A stretch of DNA of 64,000 nt, taken from NCBI RefSeq assembly GCF_900187875.1, contig NZ_FYEX01000001.1, forward strand, positions 558,001 to 622,000. The letters run 5' to 3'. The stretch is from Polynucleobacter victoriensis (GTDB taxonomy: Bacteria; Pseudomonadota; Gammaproteobacteria; Burkholderiales; Burkholderiaceae). Made by a program: the position numbers and the translations under genes. This document shows, one piece after another, positions 1 to 7,415 of this stretch. The notes beneath the pieces are model-generated. The model worked only from the letters and a program-made list of their open reading frames with translations. It was not told where the DNA came from and made no database searches. The stretch's first letter is position 1. The number at the start of each line of letters is the position of its first letter.

Positions 1-1
1 C

Positions 2-64
2 GTGAACCTAGAAGTCGATTTGATCGCTCGCTATGTTGAGCGCATGATGAGCTTTAAGTCTTAA
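2..64 (+). CDS. ribE: Riboflavin synthase alpha subunit, C-terminal end (partial)
   Basis: Only the last 20 codons and the TAA stop are in the window. The tail contains VNLEVDLIARYVERM, the usual end of the second lumazine-binding repeat of riboflavin synthase, the enzyme that dismutates two 6,7-dimethyl-8-ribityllumazine molecules. It lies 51 bases upstream of ribBX on the same strand, so it is the probable upstream gene of a ribE-ribBX-ribH-nusB operon. The identification rests on a short tail plus context. Confidence 0.75.
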   Translation: MNLEVDLIARYVERMMSFKS

Positions 65-115
65 ATAGCCCTAAAACTGAGCATTCGCTCAAAAAAGCCT
101 TAAAATCATGGGTCT

Positions 116-1249
116 ATGTCAAGCACAGCCTATTCTCTCGCCACCACAGAAGAAATCATTGCCGAAATGCGCGCTGGTCGCATGGTCATTTTGGTTGATG
201 AAGAGGATCGCGAGAATGAAGGCGATTTAGTTCTAGCAGCAGACCATGTCACGCCAGAAGCAATTAATTTCATGGCCAAATATGGCCGTGGCTTGATTTG
301 CCTAACACTCACCCGCGAGCGCTGTGAGCAATTAAATTTGCCATTAATGGTGCGTGATAACACTGCTGCACTGGGTACTAACTTCACGGTTTCTATCGAA
401 GCTGCTGAAGGTGTAACAACAGGTATTTCTGCAGCAGACCGCTCTCACACTGTCAAAGTGGCAGTGGCCGCCAATGCCAAGCCTCGCGACATCGTGATGC
501 CTGGGCATATCTTCCCACTCATGGCGCAAGCTGGTGGTGTTTTAGTTCGCTCAGGTCACACTGAAGCAGGTTGTGATTTAGCAGAATTAGCGGGCTGCAG
601 CCCAACATCGGTTATTTGCGAAATCATGAAAGACGATGGCGAAATGGCTCGCCTTCCAGATTTAATCGAATTTGCAAAAGAGCATGGTCTAAAGATCGGC
701 ACAATTGTTGATTTGATTCATTACCGCAGTCGTAATGAAAGCATCATTAGCCGCCAAGGCACTCGTACTTTCAATACTCCTTGGGGTCCATTACAAGGCA
801 TTGCCTATAAAGACAGCCCTACAGGCTGTGCACACCTTGCTTTGGTCAAGGGTAATCCGAACCCTAATCAAGAAACTTTGGTGCGTGTGCATGAGCCCGC
901 AACAATTTTGGATTTATTGGAAACAGAATCAGCCAGTCACTCATGGCCAGTGACAGAAGCTATTAAGACAATTGCTCAAAGTGAAGCAGGTGCCATCGTA
1001 TTACTTAACTGCGCAGGATCTGCTGCAGTTAATACCGATGCTTGGTTTAACCAATTGGGCAAACTTGATGGCATTGCTCCCGTGAACCCTCAAAGAAAAA
1101 CAGATTTCCGCACTTACGGTATTGGTGCGCAGATTTTGAAGGACTTGGGTATACGTAAAATGAAGTTATTAGCAAAACCAGGAAAGCTGCCAACGATGGC
1201 AGGTTACGACTTAGAGGTCACTGGTCATCTTGCATTCAAAGCCTCTTAG
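116..1249 (+). CDS. ribBX: 3,4-dihydroxy-2-butanone 4-phosphate synthase with degenerate GTP cyclohydrolase II domain (RibBX type)
   Basis: Residues 1 to about 205 form a DHBP synthase domain, which converts ribulose 5-phosphate to the four-carbon riboflavin precursor; the acidic motif DEEDRENEGD is at 28-37 and HTEAGCDLAEL follows near 150. The remaining C-terminal part aligns in layout with GTP cyclohydrolase II but lacks the three zinc-binding cysteines and the surrounding RCDC-type segment, so it should not have cyclohydrolase activity. This matches the known proteobacterial RibBX variant. A separate functional ribA should exist elsewhere. It is the second gene of the rib-nusB operon. Confidence 0.93.
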   Translation: MSSTAYSLATTEEIIAEMRAGRMVILVDEEDRENEGDLVLAADHVTPEAINFMAKYGRGLICLTLTRERCEQLNLPLMVRDNTAALGTNFTVSIEAAEGVTTGISAADRSHTVKVAVAANAKPRDIVMPGHIFPLMAQAGGVLVRSGHTEAGCDLAELAGCSPTSVICEIMKDDGEMARLPDLIEFAKEHGLKIGTIVDLIHYRSRNESIISRQGTRTFNTPWGPLQGIAYKDSPTGCAHLALVKGNPNPNQETLVRVHEPATILDLLETESASHSWPVTEAIKTIAQSEAGAIVLLNCAGSAAVNTDAWFNQLGKLDGIAPVNPQRKTDFRTYGIGAQILKDLGIRKMKLLAKPGKLPTMAGYDLEVTGHLAFKAS

Positions 1250-1285
1250 GTTATTTTTACTCAACGCATCACATAAAGGTTTCAC

Positions 1286-1777
1286 ATGCCACTATCAAAT
1301 ATTGATCGAATTGAAGCTGACTTAAACGGTCAAGACCTTTGCATTGGCATAGTTCAAGCACGCTTTAACACTCCAATTTGCGAAGCACTCACAGAAGCGT
1401 GCGTGAAGGAGCTTCTAGCTTTAGGTGTGGCAGAAACAGATATTGTGATTACAACTGTTCCTGGCGCATTAGAGATTCCGCTAACACTACAAAAACTCAC
1501 TGAAAGTGGTGAGTTTGATGCATTGATTGCACTCGGTGCTGTGATACGTGGTGAAACCTACCATTTTGAATTGGTTTCTAACGAATCAGGCGCTGGCATT
1601 ACACGCGTGGGACTTGATTACGGGATTCCAATCGCCAATGGCGTTCTTACTTGTGAAACCGATGAGCAAGCAGAAGCACGTGTTCTTGAAAAAGGTCGTG
1701 ACTGCGCTCGTACCGCTGTAGAAATGGCTAATTTATCAATTGGCTTAACTCCTGATGACGAAGTTGAAGAAGATTAA
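1286..1777 (+). CDS. ribH: 6,7-dimethyl-8-ribityllumazine synthase
   Basis: Condenses the DHBP product with the ribitylamino-pyrimidine to give lumazine, the substrate of riboflavin synthase; family members form 60-mer or decameric shells in the cytosol. The 163-residue length is typical. Visible motifs are FNTPICEAL near the start, PGALEIPLTL, and RGETYHFELVSNES, which holds the catalytic histidine region. It lies 36 bases after ribBX with AAAGG upstream of the ATG. Operon context supports riboflavin synthesis. Confidence 0.95.
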   Translation: MPLSNIDRIEADLNGQDLCIGIVQARFNTPICEALTEACVKELLALGVAETDIVITTVPGALEIPLTLQKLTESGEFDALIALGAVIRGETYHFELVSNESGAGITRVGLDYGIPIANGVLTCETDEQAEARVLEKGRDCARTAVEMANLSIGLTPDDEVEED

Positions 1778-1813
1778 TCAGGTATCACTCTCAATTAGTA
1801 TTTTTGGCCATTT

Positions 1814-2302
1814 ATGAACTTTGATCCTCAACAACTCAATAAGCCGATTTCATCTGTGACGGTGAAACGCTCCTTAACACCCCGCCGTCGTGCCCGTGAA
1901 TACGCCCTACAAGGCGTTTATCAGTGGTTAGTGATCAAAGCCGCTGGTGGTTTTGCAGATTACGCCACGATTGCCAAACAATTGGGTGAAGATCCAGGCT
2001 TTAAAAAAGCTCAAAAGGATTTGTTTGACCATCTATTTGCTGGAGTTGTGAATCATTACGACACCCTAGAGAGAAAAATCAAAGAACACGTTGATCGCCC
2101 AATGGAAGAACTATCTCCTGTTGAGTATGGCGCCCTTCTCATTGCCACCTTTGAACTTGCTGAAGATATCAGCGTGCCATTTAAGGTGGCCATTAACGAA
2201 GCCGTCGAGCTTGCTAAGGTGTTTGGCGGTACCGATGGTCACAAGTATGTAAATGGCGTATTAGATAAATTGGCTCAACAACTTAGACCTCATGAAATGT
2301 GA
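1814..2302 (+). CDS. nusB: Transcription antitermination factor NusB
   Basis: All-helical RNA-binding protein that pairs with NusE (ribosomal protein S10) on boxA RNA during rRNA transcription. The central block RRRAREYALQGVYQW and the C-terminal VPFKVAINEAVELAKVFGG are characteristic of the family. At 162 residues it carries a slightly long N-terminal arm compared with the E. coli protein, as usual in Burkholderiales. It is 36 bases after ribH, the common ribH-nusB linkage, and ends before a strong terminator. Confidence 0.95.
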   Translation: MNFDPQQLNKPISSVTVKRSLTPRRRAREYALQGVYQWLVIKAAGGFADYATIAKQLGEDPGFKKAQKDLFDHLFAGVVNHYDTLERKIKEHVDRPMEELSPVEYGALLIATFELAEDISVPFKVAINEAVELAKVFGGTDGHKYVNGVLDKLAQQLRPHEM

Positions 2303-2364
2303 TTGATTGAAGAACTATTTGTGTTCACATTGACATTAGTAACTTGCTAATTGCTGACATAAAC

Positions 2365-2394
2365 AAAAAGCCTGCTTTATAAGCAGGCTTTTTT
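2365..2394. terminator. Bidirectional rho-independent terminator
   Basis: AAGCCTGCTT and AAGCAGGCTT (2369-2378 and 2381-2390) form a perfect stem around a very short loop, flanked by A-rich sequence on the left and a T-run on the right. It sits between the convergent nusB and lytic transglycosylase genes, so it can stop transcription from both sides. Confidence 0.88.
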
Positions 2395-2415
2395 GTATCT
2401 AATGTCTAAAACTGA

Positions 2416-3225
2416 TTAAAGGACTTTAGAGCGAATCACAGCCACTTTTAGTGCAGCTGCTTGTTTTAAGCGCTCACGCTCAGCTAAGACCTTTTCACCG
2501 TAACCACCATCACTGATAAACATTGATGAGGCGCCCACGTACAGGCGCAAGCCAGCCTCTAAAGAGCCGCCCTTGGCAATGTACTCACGCAAAATCAAAG
2601 AGCCTACGCGCATATTGGCATCAGGATCTAATGCTGCGTGATCACCGCCAAAAATTTGATACTTTTCAGCGTGTACACGAGTCATGACCTGCATTAAGCC
2701 TTGCGCACCCTTTTTGCTCTGCGCAACTGGGTTAAAACTAGACTCAATCGCTGTTACAGCCAGAATCAAAGTTGGGTCTAAGCCCACCTCACGACTGACA
2801 GCAATGGCTTTTTCCACAAAATTCATGCTGTCAGCATGTTCAATTTTGTATTTATTTGCTAAATAACGAGCCACCGCCTGACGCTCAGCGTAGCTACGCA
2901 GCACATTTTGATCAATGGCTTGGCTATCTACTAAGTTTGTAGGAATTTTGGAGGCTTCCTGAGCCACTGAGGGCACTGGTGAGAATCCAGTACTTAAGAT
3001 GTCATAAGCTTCAGCTGGTATCAGTAAAGTGGCCATTTCCATCTTGCTGCTAGGCTGGCTCATCCAAAGGGCTGCCACTAGGAAGGCTGCTCCGATGTAT
3101 AAGCTGCTCAGAATGCTTTTAAACTTCGTTTTAAAGGCCAATAGCTGTGCTTCAGACTCGGCACCACCGATCTGCATCACTGCTGTAGTCATATTCAACG
3201 TGTTTATCTTCATATCCATCTTCAT
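2416..3225 (-). CDS. Lytic transglycosylase, SLT domain, membrane-anchored
   Basis: Cleaves the MurNAc-GlcNAc bond of peptidoglycan with formation of a 1,6-anhydro ring. A single hydrophobic segment at residues 39-56 anchors it in the inner membrane with the enzyme in the periplasm. The SLT motif AVTAIESSFNP places the catalytic glutamate at residue 161, followed by GAQGLMQVM. A 38-residue cytosolic N-terminal leader is long, and a start four codons later is also possible. It is monocistronic and convergent with nusB. The family is certain; the exact type is not. Confidence 0.88.
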   Translation of the reverse strand: MKMDMKINTLNMTTAVMQIGGAESEAQLLAFKTKFKSILSSLYIGAAFLVAALWMSQPSSKMEMATLLIPAEAYDILSTGFSPVPSVAQEASKIPTNLVDSQAIDQNVLRSYAERQAVARYLANKYKIEHADSMNFVEKAIAVSREVGLDPTLILAVTAIESSFNPVAQSKKGAQGLMQVMTRVHAEKYQIFGGDHAALDPDANMRVGSLILREYIAKGGSLEAGLRLYVGASSMFISDGGYGEKVLAERERLKQAAALKVAVIRSKVL

Positions 3226-3294
3226 TTAAAAAAACATTTTGGTGACTGGTTTCAAACTAAGTTCAAAATTTGTGCGCCGCAACATCTCTTTCAG

Positions 3295-3323
3295 TTGACG
3301 CATCTTAGGAAGACTTATATACA
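3295..3323 (+). promoter_or_regulatory. Sigma70-like promoter, rightward
   Basis: TTGACG (3295-3300) and TATACA (3318-3323) are separated by exactly 17 bases, matching the consensus at five and four of six positions. Transcription would begin near 3330, over 300 bases before the next annotated start, so it serves either a long leader or a small RNA. Confidence 0.45.
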
Positions 3324-3405
3324 CTGTCAAGAATATAAAAATTAATTATTATTCTATTTAGTTATTAAAAGACTGTATGAAGTACCATATGTTCTGTGGA
3401 TAAGG

Positions 3406-3424
3406 TGGGTGAACCGTTGACCCA
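3406..3424. promoter_or_regulatory. 19-base near-perfect palindrome, candidate operator
   Basis: TGGGTGAAC-C-GTTGACCCA matches its own reverse complement except at one pair, and is flanked on both sides by ATAAGGT (3400-3406 and 3424-3430). The form suits a dimeric repressor. Which regulator binds is unknown; no regulator gene adjoins. Confidence 0.4.
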
Positions 3425-3522
3425 TAAGGTTAAATTTAATGTTAGTAAGCACTAATTTCTTATTCTGAAAAACCTATATTTAGTCTAATTTTTTCCCTAA
3501 AAACGATAGATTGATTGACTAC

Positions 3523-3543
3523 CCCTATAAATATTAGGGTTTT
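3523..3543 (+). terminator. Weak terminator-like hairpin
   Basis: CCCTA (3523-3527) pairs with TAGGG (3535-3539) around a seven-base loop, followed by TTTT. The stem is short, so termination would be inefficient. It could end a transcript of roughly 210 bases from the 3295-3323 promoter. Confidence 0.3.
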
Positions 3544-3593
3544 ACCTGAGGTTTAAAGGTGATCGCTAACAAGCCCTGATAAGCATGCTAACC

Positions 3594-3620
3594 TTTGGTC
3601 TAACAAAAAAGTAGACCAAA
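3594..3620. promoter_or_regulatory. Perfect 9-base inverted repeat, candidate operator of the aldehyde dehydrogenase gene
   Basis: TTTGGTCTA (3594-3602) and TAGACCAAA (3612-3620) are exact inverted copies with a nine-base spacer, ending 32 bases before the ATG at 3653. The position suits a repressor site or a leader hairpin. Family of the binding regulator is unknown. Confidence 0.5.
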
Positions 3621-3652
3621 TAGACAATAACTGCAAAACCCCAAGAGACAGA

Positions 3653-5044
3653 ATGAACCCCTCAACATTTAGCGTGTCCAACCCTGCCAATCAAGCAGTC
3701 ATTGCCCAAGTTAAGAACATGACCCCTGCTGATGCTCTAGCAGCAGTCCAAAAAGCTGAGAGTGCCTTACCAATTTGGCGAACCAAAACTGGCAAAGAGC
3801 GCGCCGCCATCATGAGACGCTGGTTTAATCTCATCAACCGAGACGCTGATCGCCTAGCCAAACTCATGACTGAGGAACAAGGTAAAGCCTTGGTAGAAGC
3901 GAAAGGTGAAGTTATCTACGCCGCCTCTTTTATTGAATGGTTCGCAGAAGAAGCCAAACGTGTCATGGGGGCGGTACCAGCCAGTCCATGGGCAGATAAG
4001 AGAATGATGGTGCTTAAACAACCCATCGGTGTATGCGTATCAATTACTCCATGGAACTTTCCGTTAGCCATGATCACCCGCAAGGTCGCTCCTGCGATTG
4101 CGGCAGGTTGCACCATTGTCATCAAACCCGCTGAGCAGACACCACTATCAGCATTGGCTTTAGGAGAGTTAGCAAAAGAAGCTGGCATCCCAAATGGCGT
4201 TATTAATATAGTGACAGCAGATGCCACTAACTCCATAGCAATTGGAGAAGCGCTTTGCTCGTCTCCCGTGGTTAGACACCTATCTTTCACAGGATCCACA
4301 CCAGTGGGTCGGATTCTGATGGAACAATGCGCTCCCACAATTAAGAAAGTAGCCTTGGAATTAGGTGGACACGCGCCATTCATTGTTTTTGAAGATGCCA
4401 ACCTTGATGCGGCTGTTGAAGGAGCCATCCAATCTAAGTACCGCAACGCAGGGCAAACTTGCGTATGCACTAACCGCTTTTATGTTCACGAAAGTTTGCA
4501 CGACGCCTTTGTTCAACAATTGGCAGAAGCCACCAAGAAAATAAAAGTCGCCCCTGGCCTAGAACCTGGCAGCCAATTAGGGCCGCTGATCGATCAACAA
4601 GCAGTTGATAAGGTGAAGTCTCATGTCGCAGATTCCATCCAAAAAGGGGCTCAGTTGGTCATCGGTGGCAAACTCCATGCGCTAGGTGGCACTTTTTATG
4701 AGCCAACTGTTTTATCTGGCGTTAAAAAAGGCATGCTGATCACTGAAGAAGAAACCTTTGGTCCTGTAGCTGCCGTAATTCCATTTAACACTGAGGCTGA
4801 AGTCATACAGATGGCCAACGATAGTGAATATGGTCTAGCGTCGTACTTTTACAGCAGAGACATTGGTCGCATTTGGCGAGTGGCTGAAGCCTTGGAATTT
4901 GGCATGGTCGGCGTCAATACAGGAATCATTTCTAACGAAGTGGCGCCCTTTGGAGGCGTAAAACAATCTGGCCTTGGCAGAGAAGGCAGTGTTTGGGGTA
5001 TCGAAGAGTACCTAGAAATGAAATACGTGTGTTTGGGCTTGTAA
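3653..5044 (+). CDS. gabD: NAD(P)-dependent succinate-semialdehyde dehydrogenase-type aldehyde dehydrogenase
   Basis: Oxidises succinate semialdehyde to succinate, the last step of GABA degradation, in the cytosol. The Rossmann part holds ITPWNFPLAM and SFTGSTPVG; the catalytic general base is E236 in LELGGHAPF and the nucleophile is C270 in GQTCVCTNRF, with the FGGVKQSGLGREG segment near the C terminus. At 463 residues it is about 20 shorter than E. coli GabD at the N terminus, but no in-frame upstream ATG was chosen because AGAGA lies just ahead of this one. No gabT or transporter adjoins, so related aldehydes remain possible substrates. Confidence 0.85.
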   Translation: MNPSTFSVSNPANQAVIAQVKNMTPADALAAVQKAESALPIWRTKTGKERAAIMRRWFNLINRDADRLAKLMTEEQGKALVEAKGEVIYAASFIEWFAEEAKRVMGAVPASPWADKRMMVLKQPIGVCVSITPWNFPLAMITRKVAPAIAAGCTIVIKPAEQTPLSALALGELAKEAGIPNGVINIVTADATNSIAIGEALCSSPVVRHLSFTGSTPVGRILMEQCAPTIKKVALELGGHAPFIVFEDANLDAAVEGAIQSKYRNAGQTCVCTNRFYVHESLHDAFVQQLAEATKKIKVAPGLEPGSQLGPLIDQQAVDKVKSHVADSIQKGAQLVIGGKLHALGGTFYEPTVLSGVKKGMLITEEETFGPVAAVIPFNTEAEVIQMANDSEYGLASYFYSRDIGRIWRVAEALEFGMVGVNTGIISNEVAPFGGVKQSGLGREGSVWGIEEYLEMKYVCLGL

Positions 5045-5050
5045 TTAAAC

Positions 5051-5075
5051 TAATCTAAGTTTTTTAGATTATTTA
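5051..5075. terminator. AT-rich terminator-like hairpin
   Basis: TAATCTAA (5051-5058) pairs with TTAGATTA (5064-5071) around a five-base loop, then TTTAT. It lies between the convergent gabD and trmB genes. The stem is all weak pairs except two, so this is tentative. Confidence 0.4.
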
Positions 5076-5100
5076 TATTCGTGATTATTTCTGTTTCGAA

Positions 5101-5907
5101 TTATTTTTTACGAAACACCAAATCCCAAACACCGTGACCTAGTCTGATGCCACGGTTTTCAAACTTAGTCACTGGGCGATAGCTTGGACGTTCTGCATAT
5201 CCACTAGGCAAAGTTCCTGTATTGATAAGCGTTGGCTCAGCAGATAACACTTCCATCATTTGCTCTGCATACTCTTGCCAGTCAGTGGCCAAGTGCCAGT
5301 AGCCACCTGATTTAATTCGACTACTTAATAAAGCAACAAACTCTGGTTGAATCAAACGACGTTTGTTATGGCGTTTTTTGTGCCAAGGATCTGGAAAATA
5401 CACGTGTACACCATCCAGAAAGCCTTCGGGAATCATATTTTCAACAACCTCAACAGCATCATGTCTCATGAGGCGCAAATTAGTGATTCCTTCTTCACCA
5501 ATGGTCTTGAGTAAAGCACCAACACCCGGCTCATGAACTTCAATGGCTAAAAAGTCATCACCTGGTCGTGCGGTAGCAATCTTGGCAGTTGTTTCCCCCA
5601 TACCAAAACCAATCTCTAGGATTTTGGTGCGATTAGGTGAAGTGGCTACTCGATTGTTGCCATCCTGATGAAAGCTTTTTTGCCAATCAATTCCTTCACC
5701 AGTGTAGGGCAATAAAAATTGAGGCCCTAATGTTTCAATCGCCCGAGCTTGTCCAGCAGTTAAACGACCTGTTCTTAAAACAAAGGATTTGATGCGGTGT
5801 AAATAATTAGCCGACTCTGCTCCTGCTTCAACAGCAATTTGGGCATCTTCAAAACGAGTGCGCAATCTTGGCGTCTCTGCTGGCTTAGGTGATTTATTTT
5901 CTGACAT
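5101..5907 (-). CDS. trmB: tRNA (guanine-N7-)-methyltransferase
   Basis: Methylates G46 in the variable loop of tRNA using S-adenosylmethionine. The SAM site is EIGFGMGETT, followed by the family signature YFPDPWHKKRHNKRR, with the HLATDW segment further on. At 268 residues it is longer than the E. coli enzyme because of a roughly 40-residue N-terminal extension that starts MSENKSPKPAE and looks disordered. It is monocistronic and diverges from the bactofilin gene. Confidence 0.94.
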   Translation of the reverse strand: MSENKSPKPAETPRLRTRFEDAQIAVEAGAESANYLHRIKSFVLRTGRLTAGQARAIETLGPQFLLPYTGEGIDWQKSFHQDGNNRVATSPNRTKILEIGFGMGETTAKIATARPGDDFLAIEVHEPGVGALLKTIGEEGITNLRLMRHDAVEVVENMIPEGFLDGVHVYFPDPWHKKRHNKRRLIQPEFVALLSSRIKSGGYWHLATDWQEYAEQMMEVLSAEPTLINTGTLPSGYAERPSYRPVTKFENRGIRLGHGVWDLVFRKK

Positions 5908-5985
5908 GCCGGCTATTTTAGTCTTGCCGTGGGAATGGCTAGCTAGGTTTTCAAGTTCTTAGCCCTAGCCCAAGAGCTAATCCCT

Positions 5986-5991
5986 TATAAT
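5986..5991 (+). promoter_or_regulatory. Consensus -10 box of the bactofilin gene
   Basis: An exact TATAAT lies 30 bases before the proposed TTG start. No good -35 hexamer is at the usual distance, so an activator may be needed or the start of transcription may differ. Confidence 0.45.
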
Positions 5992-6018
5992 TATGACAAT
6001 CATTTTATTTTTGTCATA
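5992..6018. promoter_or_regulatory. 8-base inverted repeat over the bactofilin transcription/translation start
   Basis: TATGACAA (5992-5999) and TTGTCATA (6011-6018) are exact inverted copies with an 11-base spacer. They lie directly downstream of the TATAAT box and end two bases before the TTG codon, so binding of a dimer, or folding of the RNA, would block expression. Confidence 0.45.
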
Positions 6019-6020
6019 TT

Positions 6021-6470
6021 TTGTTTAAGAAGAAAAAAGAACTTCCTCAAGGCATGGAGAGTTTTGACACCCTAGTGGGTAAAAGCTCTCAGATACACGG
6101 CCGCATGACTGTGCATGACAGCATCCGCATTGACGGAAAGATTTTTGGCAACCTAGAACCAGCTGATGACCATACTTGCAGCATAGCAGTAGGCCCTACT
6201 GGAGTGGTCACCGGGAATATTCATTGCCACAGAGCCTATATTGCTGGAACTGTTCTGGGCAACATTTTTGCTAAAGAGTTAATCGTTTTATCTGATAGCG
6301 CCGTAGTGCGCGGCGACATCAGCTCAGACTCATTCAATATTGCGAGTGGCGCCGTGGTGGATGGCACGATGTTGCAAGCTAATCGCAAAGTACGCGACCC
6401 GCAACAGAGTCGCGTGAGCCAAACCAATATTTTTAATGAGTCCAGCTCACTAGACCGCTCCACGCAGTAA
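6021..6470 (+). CDS. Bactofilin family cytoskeletal protein
   Basis: Bactofilins polymerise without nucleotide into beta-helical filaments beneath the membrane and recruit cell-wall enzymes. The central part, residues about 20-125, shows the repeating short-beta pattern (IHGRMTVHDSIRIDGKIFGNL and later VVTGNIHC, GDISSDSFNIASGAVVDG). The N terminus begins MFKKKKEL, a basic membrane-binding-like start. The start is TTG at 6021 without a clear Shine-Dalgarno; an ATG at 6054 would remove the lysine patch. The last 38 bases overlap the end of the convergent uppP gene. Confidence 0.85.
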   Translation: MFKKKKELPQGMESFDTLVGKSSQIHGRMTVHDSIRIDGKIFGNLEPADDHTCSIAVGPTGVVTGNIHCHRAYIAGTVLGNIFAKELIVLSDSAVVRGDISSDSFNIASGAVVDGTMLQANRKVRDPQQSRVSQTNIFNESSSLDRSTQ

Positions 6471-7302
6471 CTAACACCAATACGCCAAAAATAATTCGGT
6501 ACCAGGCAAAGACTTTAAAGTCATGCGTGGCTACATAACGAATTAACCAACGAATACACACAAAAGCTGATACAAACGAAACAGCAAAACCAATGCCTAA
6601 GGCTGGTCCAAAGCTTGCCGAAGAGGTCTCACCCAACACATGGCGCAGTTTCACCAACTCATACAAAGTAGCTCCCGCAATCACTGGAATTGCTAAGAAA
6701 AAAGAGAACTCAGTAGCAACGGTTCTAGGTAAACCAAATAACATGCCGCCAATAATGGTTGCTCCCGATCTAGATGTCCCAGGTATTAAAGCAGCACATT
6801 GGGCTAAGCCAATTTTTAGAGCGTCACGCCAACGCAAATCATCTACGTTCTCAATCGACTGAGTGAATAAGACTTGATTGGTCTCACCTTGCTCAATTTT
6901 CTTTTGACGAGCTTCTGCCCAAAAAATAATCAAACCACCCACAATGAAAGCAGAGGCTACAGGTATTGGGGAAAACAACACACTCTTAATGTATTTGCCG
7001 AATAACAGTGCCAAGGTAATTGCTGGAATCGTGGCAACAATGACATTCATGGCAAAACGCTGGGATGCTCTTCTCGAGCCAATACTTGTCACCACGGTTA
7101 TTAACTTTTGACGATATTCCCAACACACTGCCAAGATGGCGCCAAACTGAATAATGACTTCAAAGGCCTTGCCTTTGTCATCATTAAAGTTAAGCAGGTC
7201 ACCCACCAAAATCAAATGACCAGTCGAAGAAATCGGGAGGAACTCTGTGAGGCCTTCAACAAGACCTAAGACAACTGCTTTAAGAATTAAGTAAATATCC
7301 AT
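6433..7302 (-). CDS. uppP: Undecaprenyl-diphosphate phosphatase
   Basis: Integral membrane enzyme that dephosphorylates undecaprenyl pyrophosphate so the lipid carrier can be reused in peptidoglycan and surface-glycan synthesis. Both family motifs are present: EGLTEFLPISSTGHL at residues 16-30 and PGTSRSGATI around 175. Several hydrophobic helices fill the rest; 289 residues is close to the usual length. It shares 38 bases at its 3' end with the bactofilin gene. Its product is needed by the glycan cluster further right. Confidence 0.94.
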   Translation of the reverse strand: MDIYLILKAVVLGLVEGLTEFLPISSTGHLILVGDLLNFNDDKGKAFEVIIQFGAILAVCWEYRQKLITVVTSIGSRRASQRFAMNVIVATIPAITLALLFGKYIKSVLFSPIPVASAFIVGGLIIFWAEARQKKIEQGETNQVLFTQSIENVDDLRWRDALKIGLAQCAALIPGTSRSGATIIGGMLFGLPRTVATEFSFFLAIPVIAGATLYELVKLRHVLGETSSASFGPALGIGFAVSFVSAFVCIRWLIRYVATHDFKVFAWYRIIFGVLVLVTAWSGLVSWTH

Positions 7303-7415
7303 GTGCGCATCATAAAGCTAGCGATCACTTTTATACACACCTCAAATAGCTTTTTTCTCATTTTGATGAGAGTTTTGAGTAGTTACTCGAATTGCCTCGA
7401 GATTCTTATGATTTT

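Larger units (their letters stand above)
3226..3652. other. 427-base AT-rich intergenic region with promoter and palindromes
   Basis: This is the longest gene-free stretch in the window. It lies between the diverging transglycosylase and aldehyde dehydrogenase genes and holds a sigma70-like promoter (3295-3323), a 19-base near-palindrome (3406-3424), a small terminator-like hairpin (3523-3543) and a 9+9 base inverted repeat just before the dehydrogenase start (3594-3620). No convincing protein-coding frame was seen. Confidence 0.7.

Noticed and set aside
65..115. FMN riboswitch before ribBX
   Set aside because: The gap to the upstream gene is only 51 bases, too short for the aptamer, and no conserved core is present.
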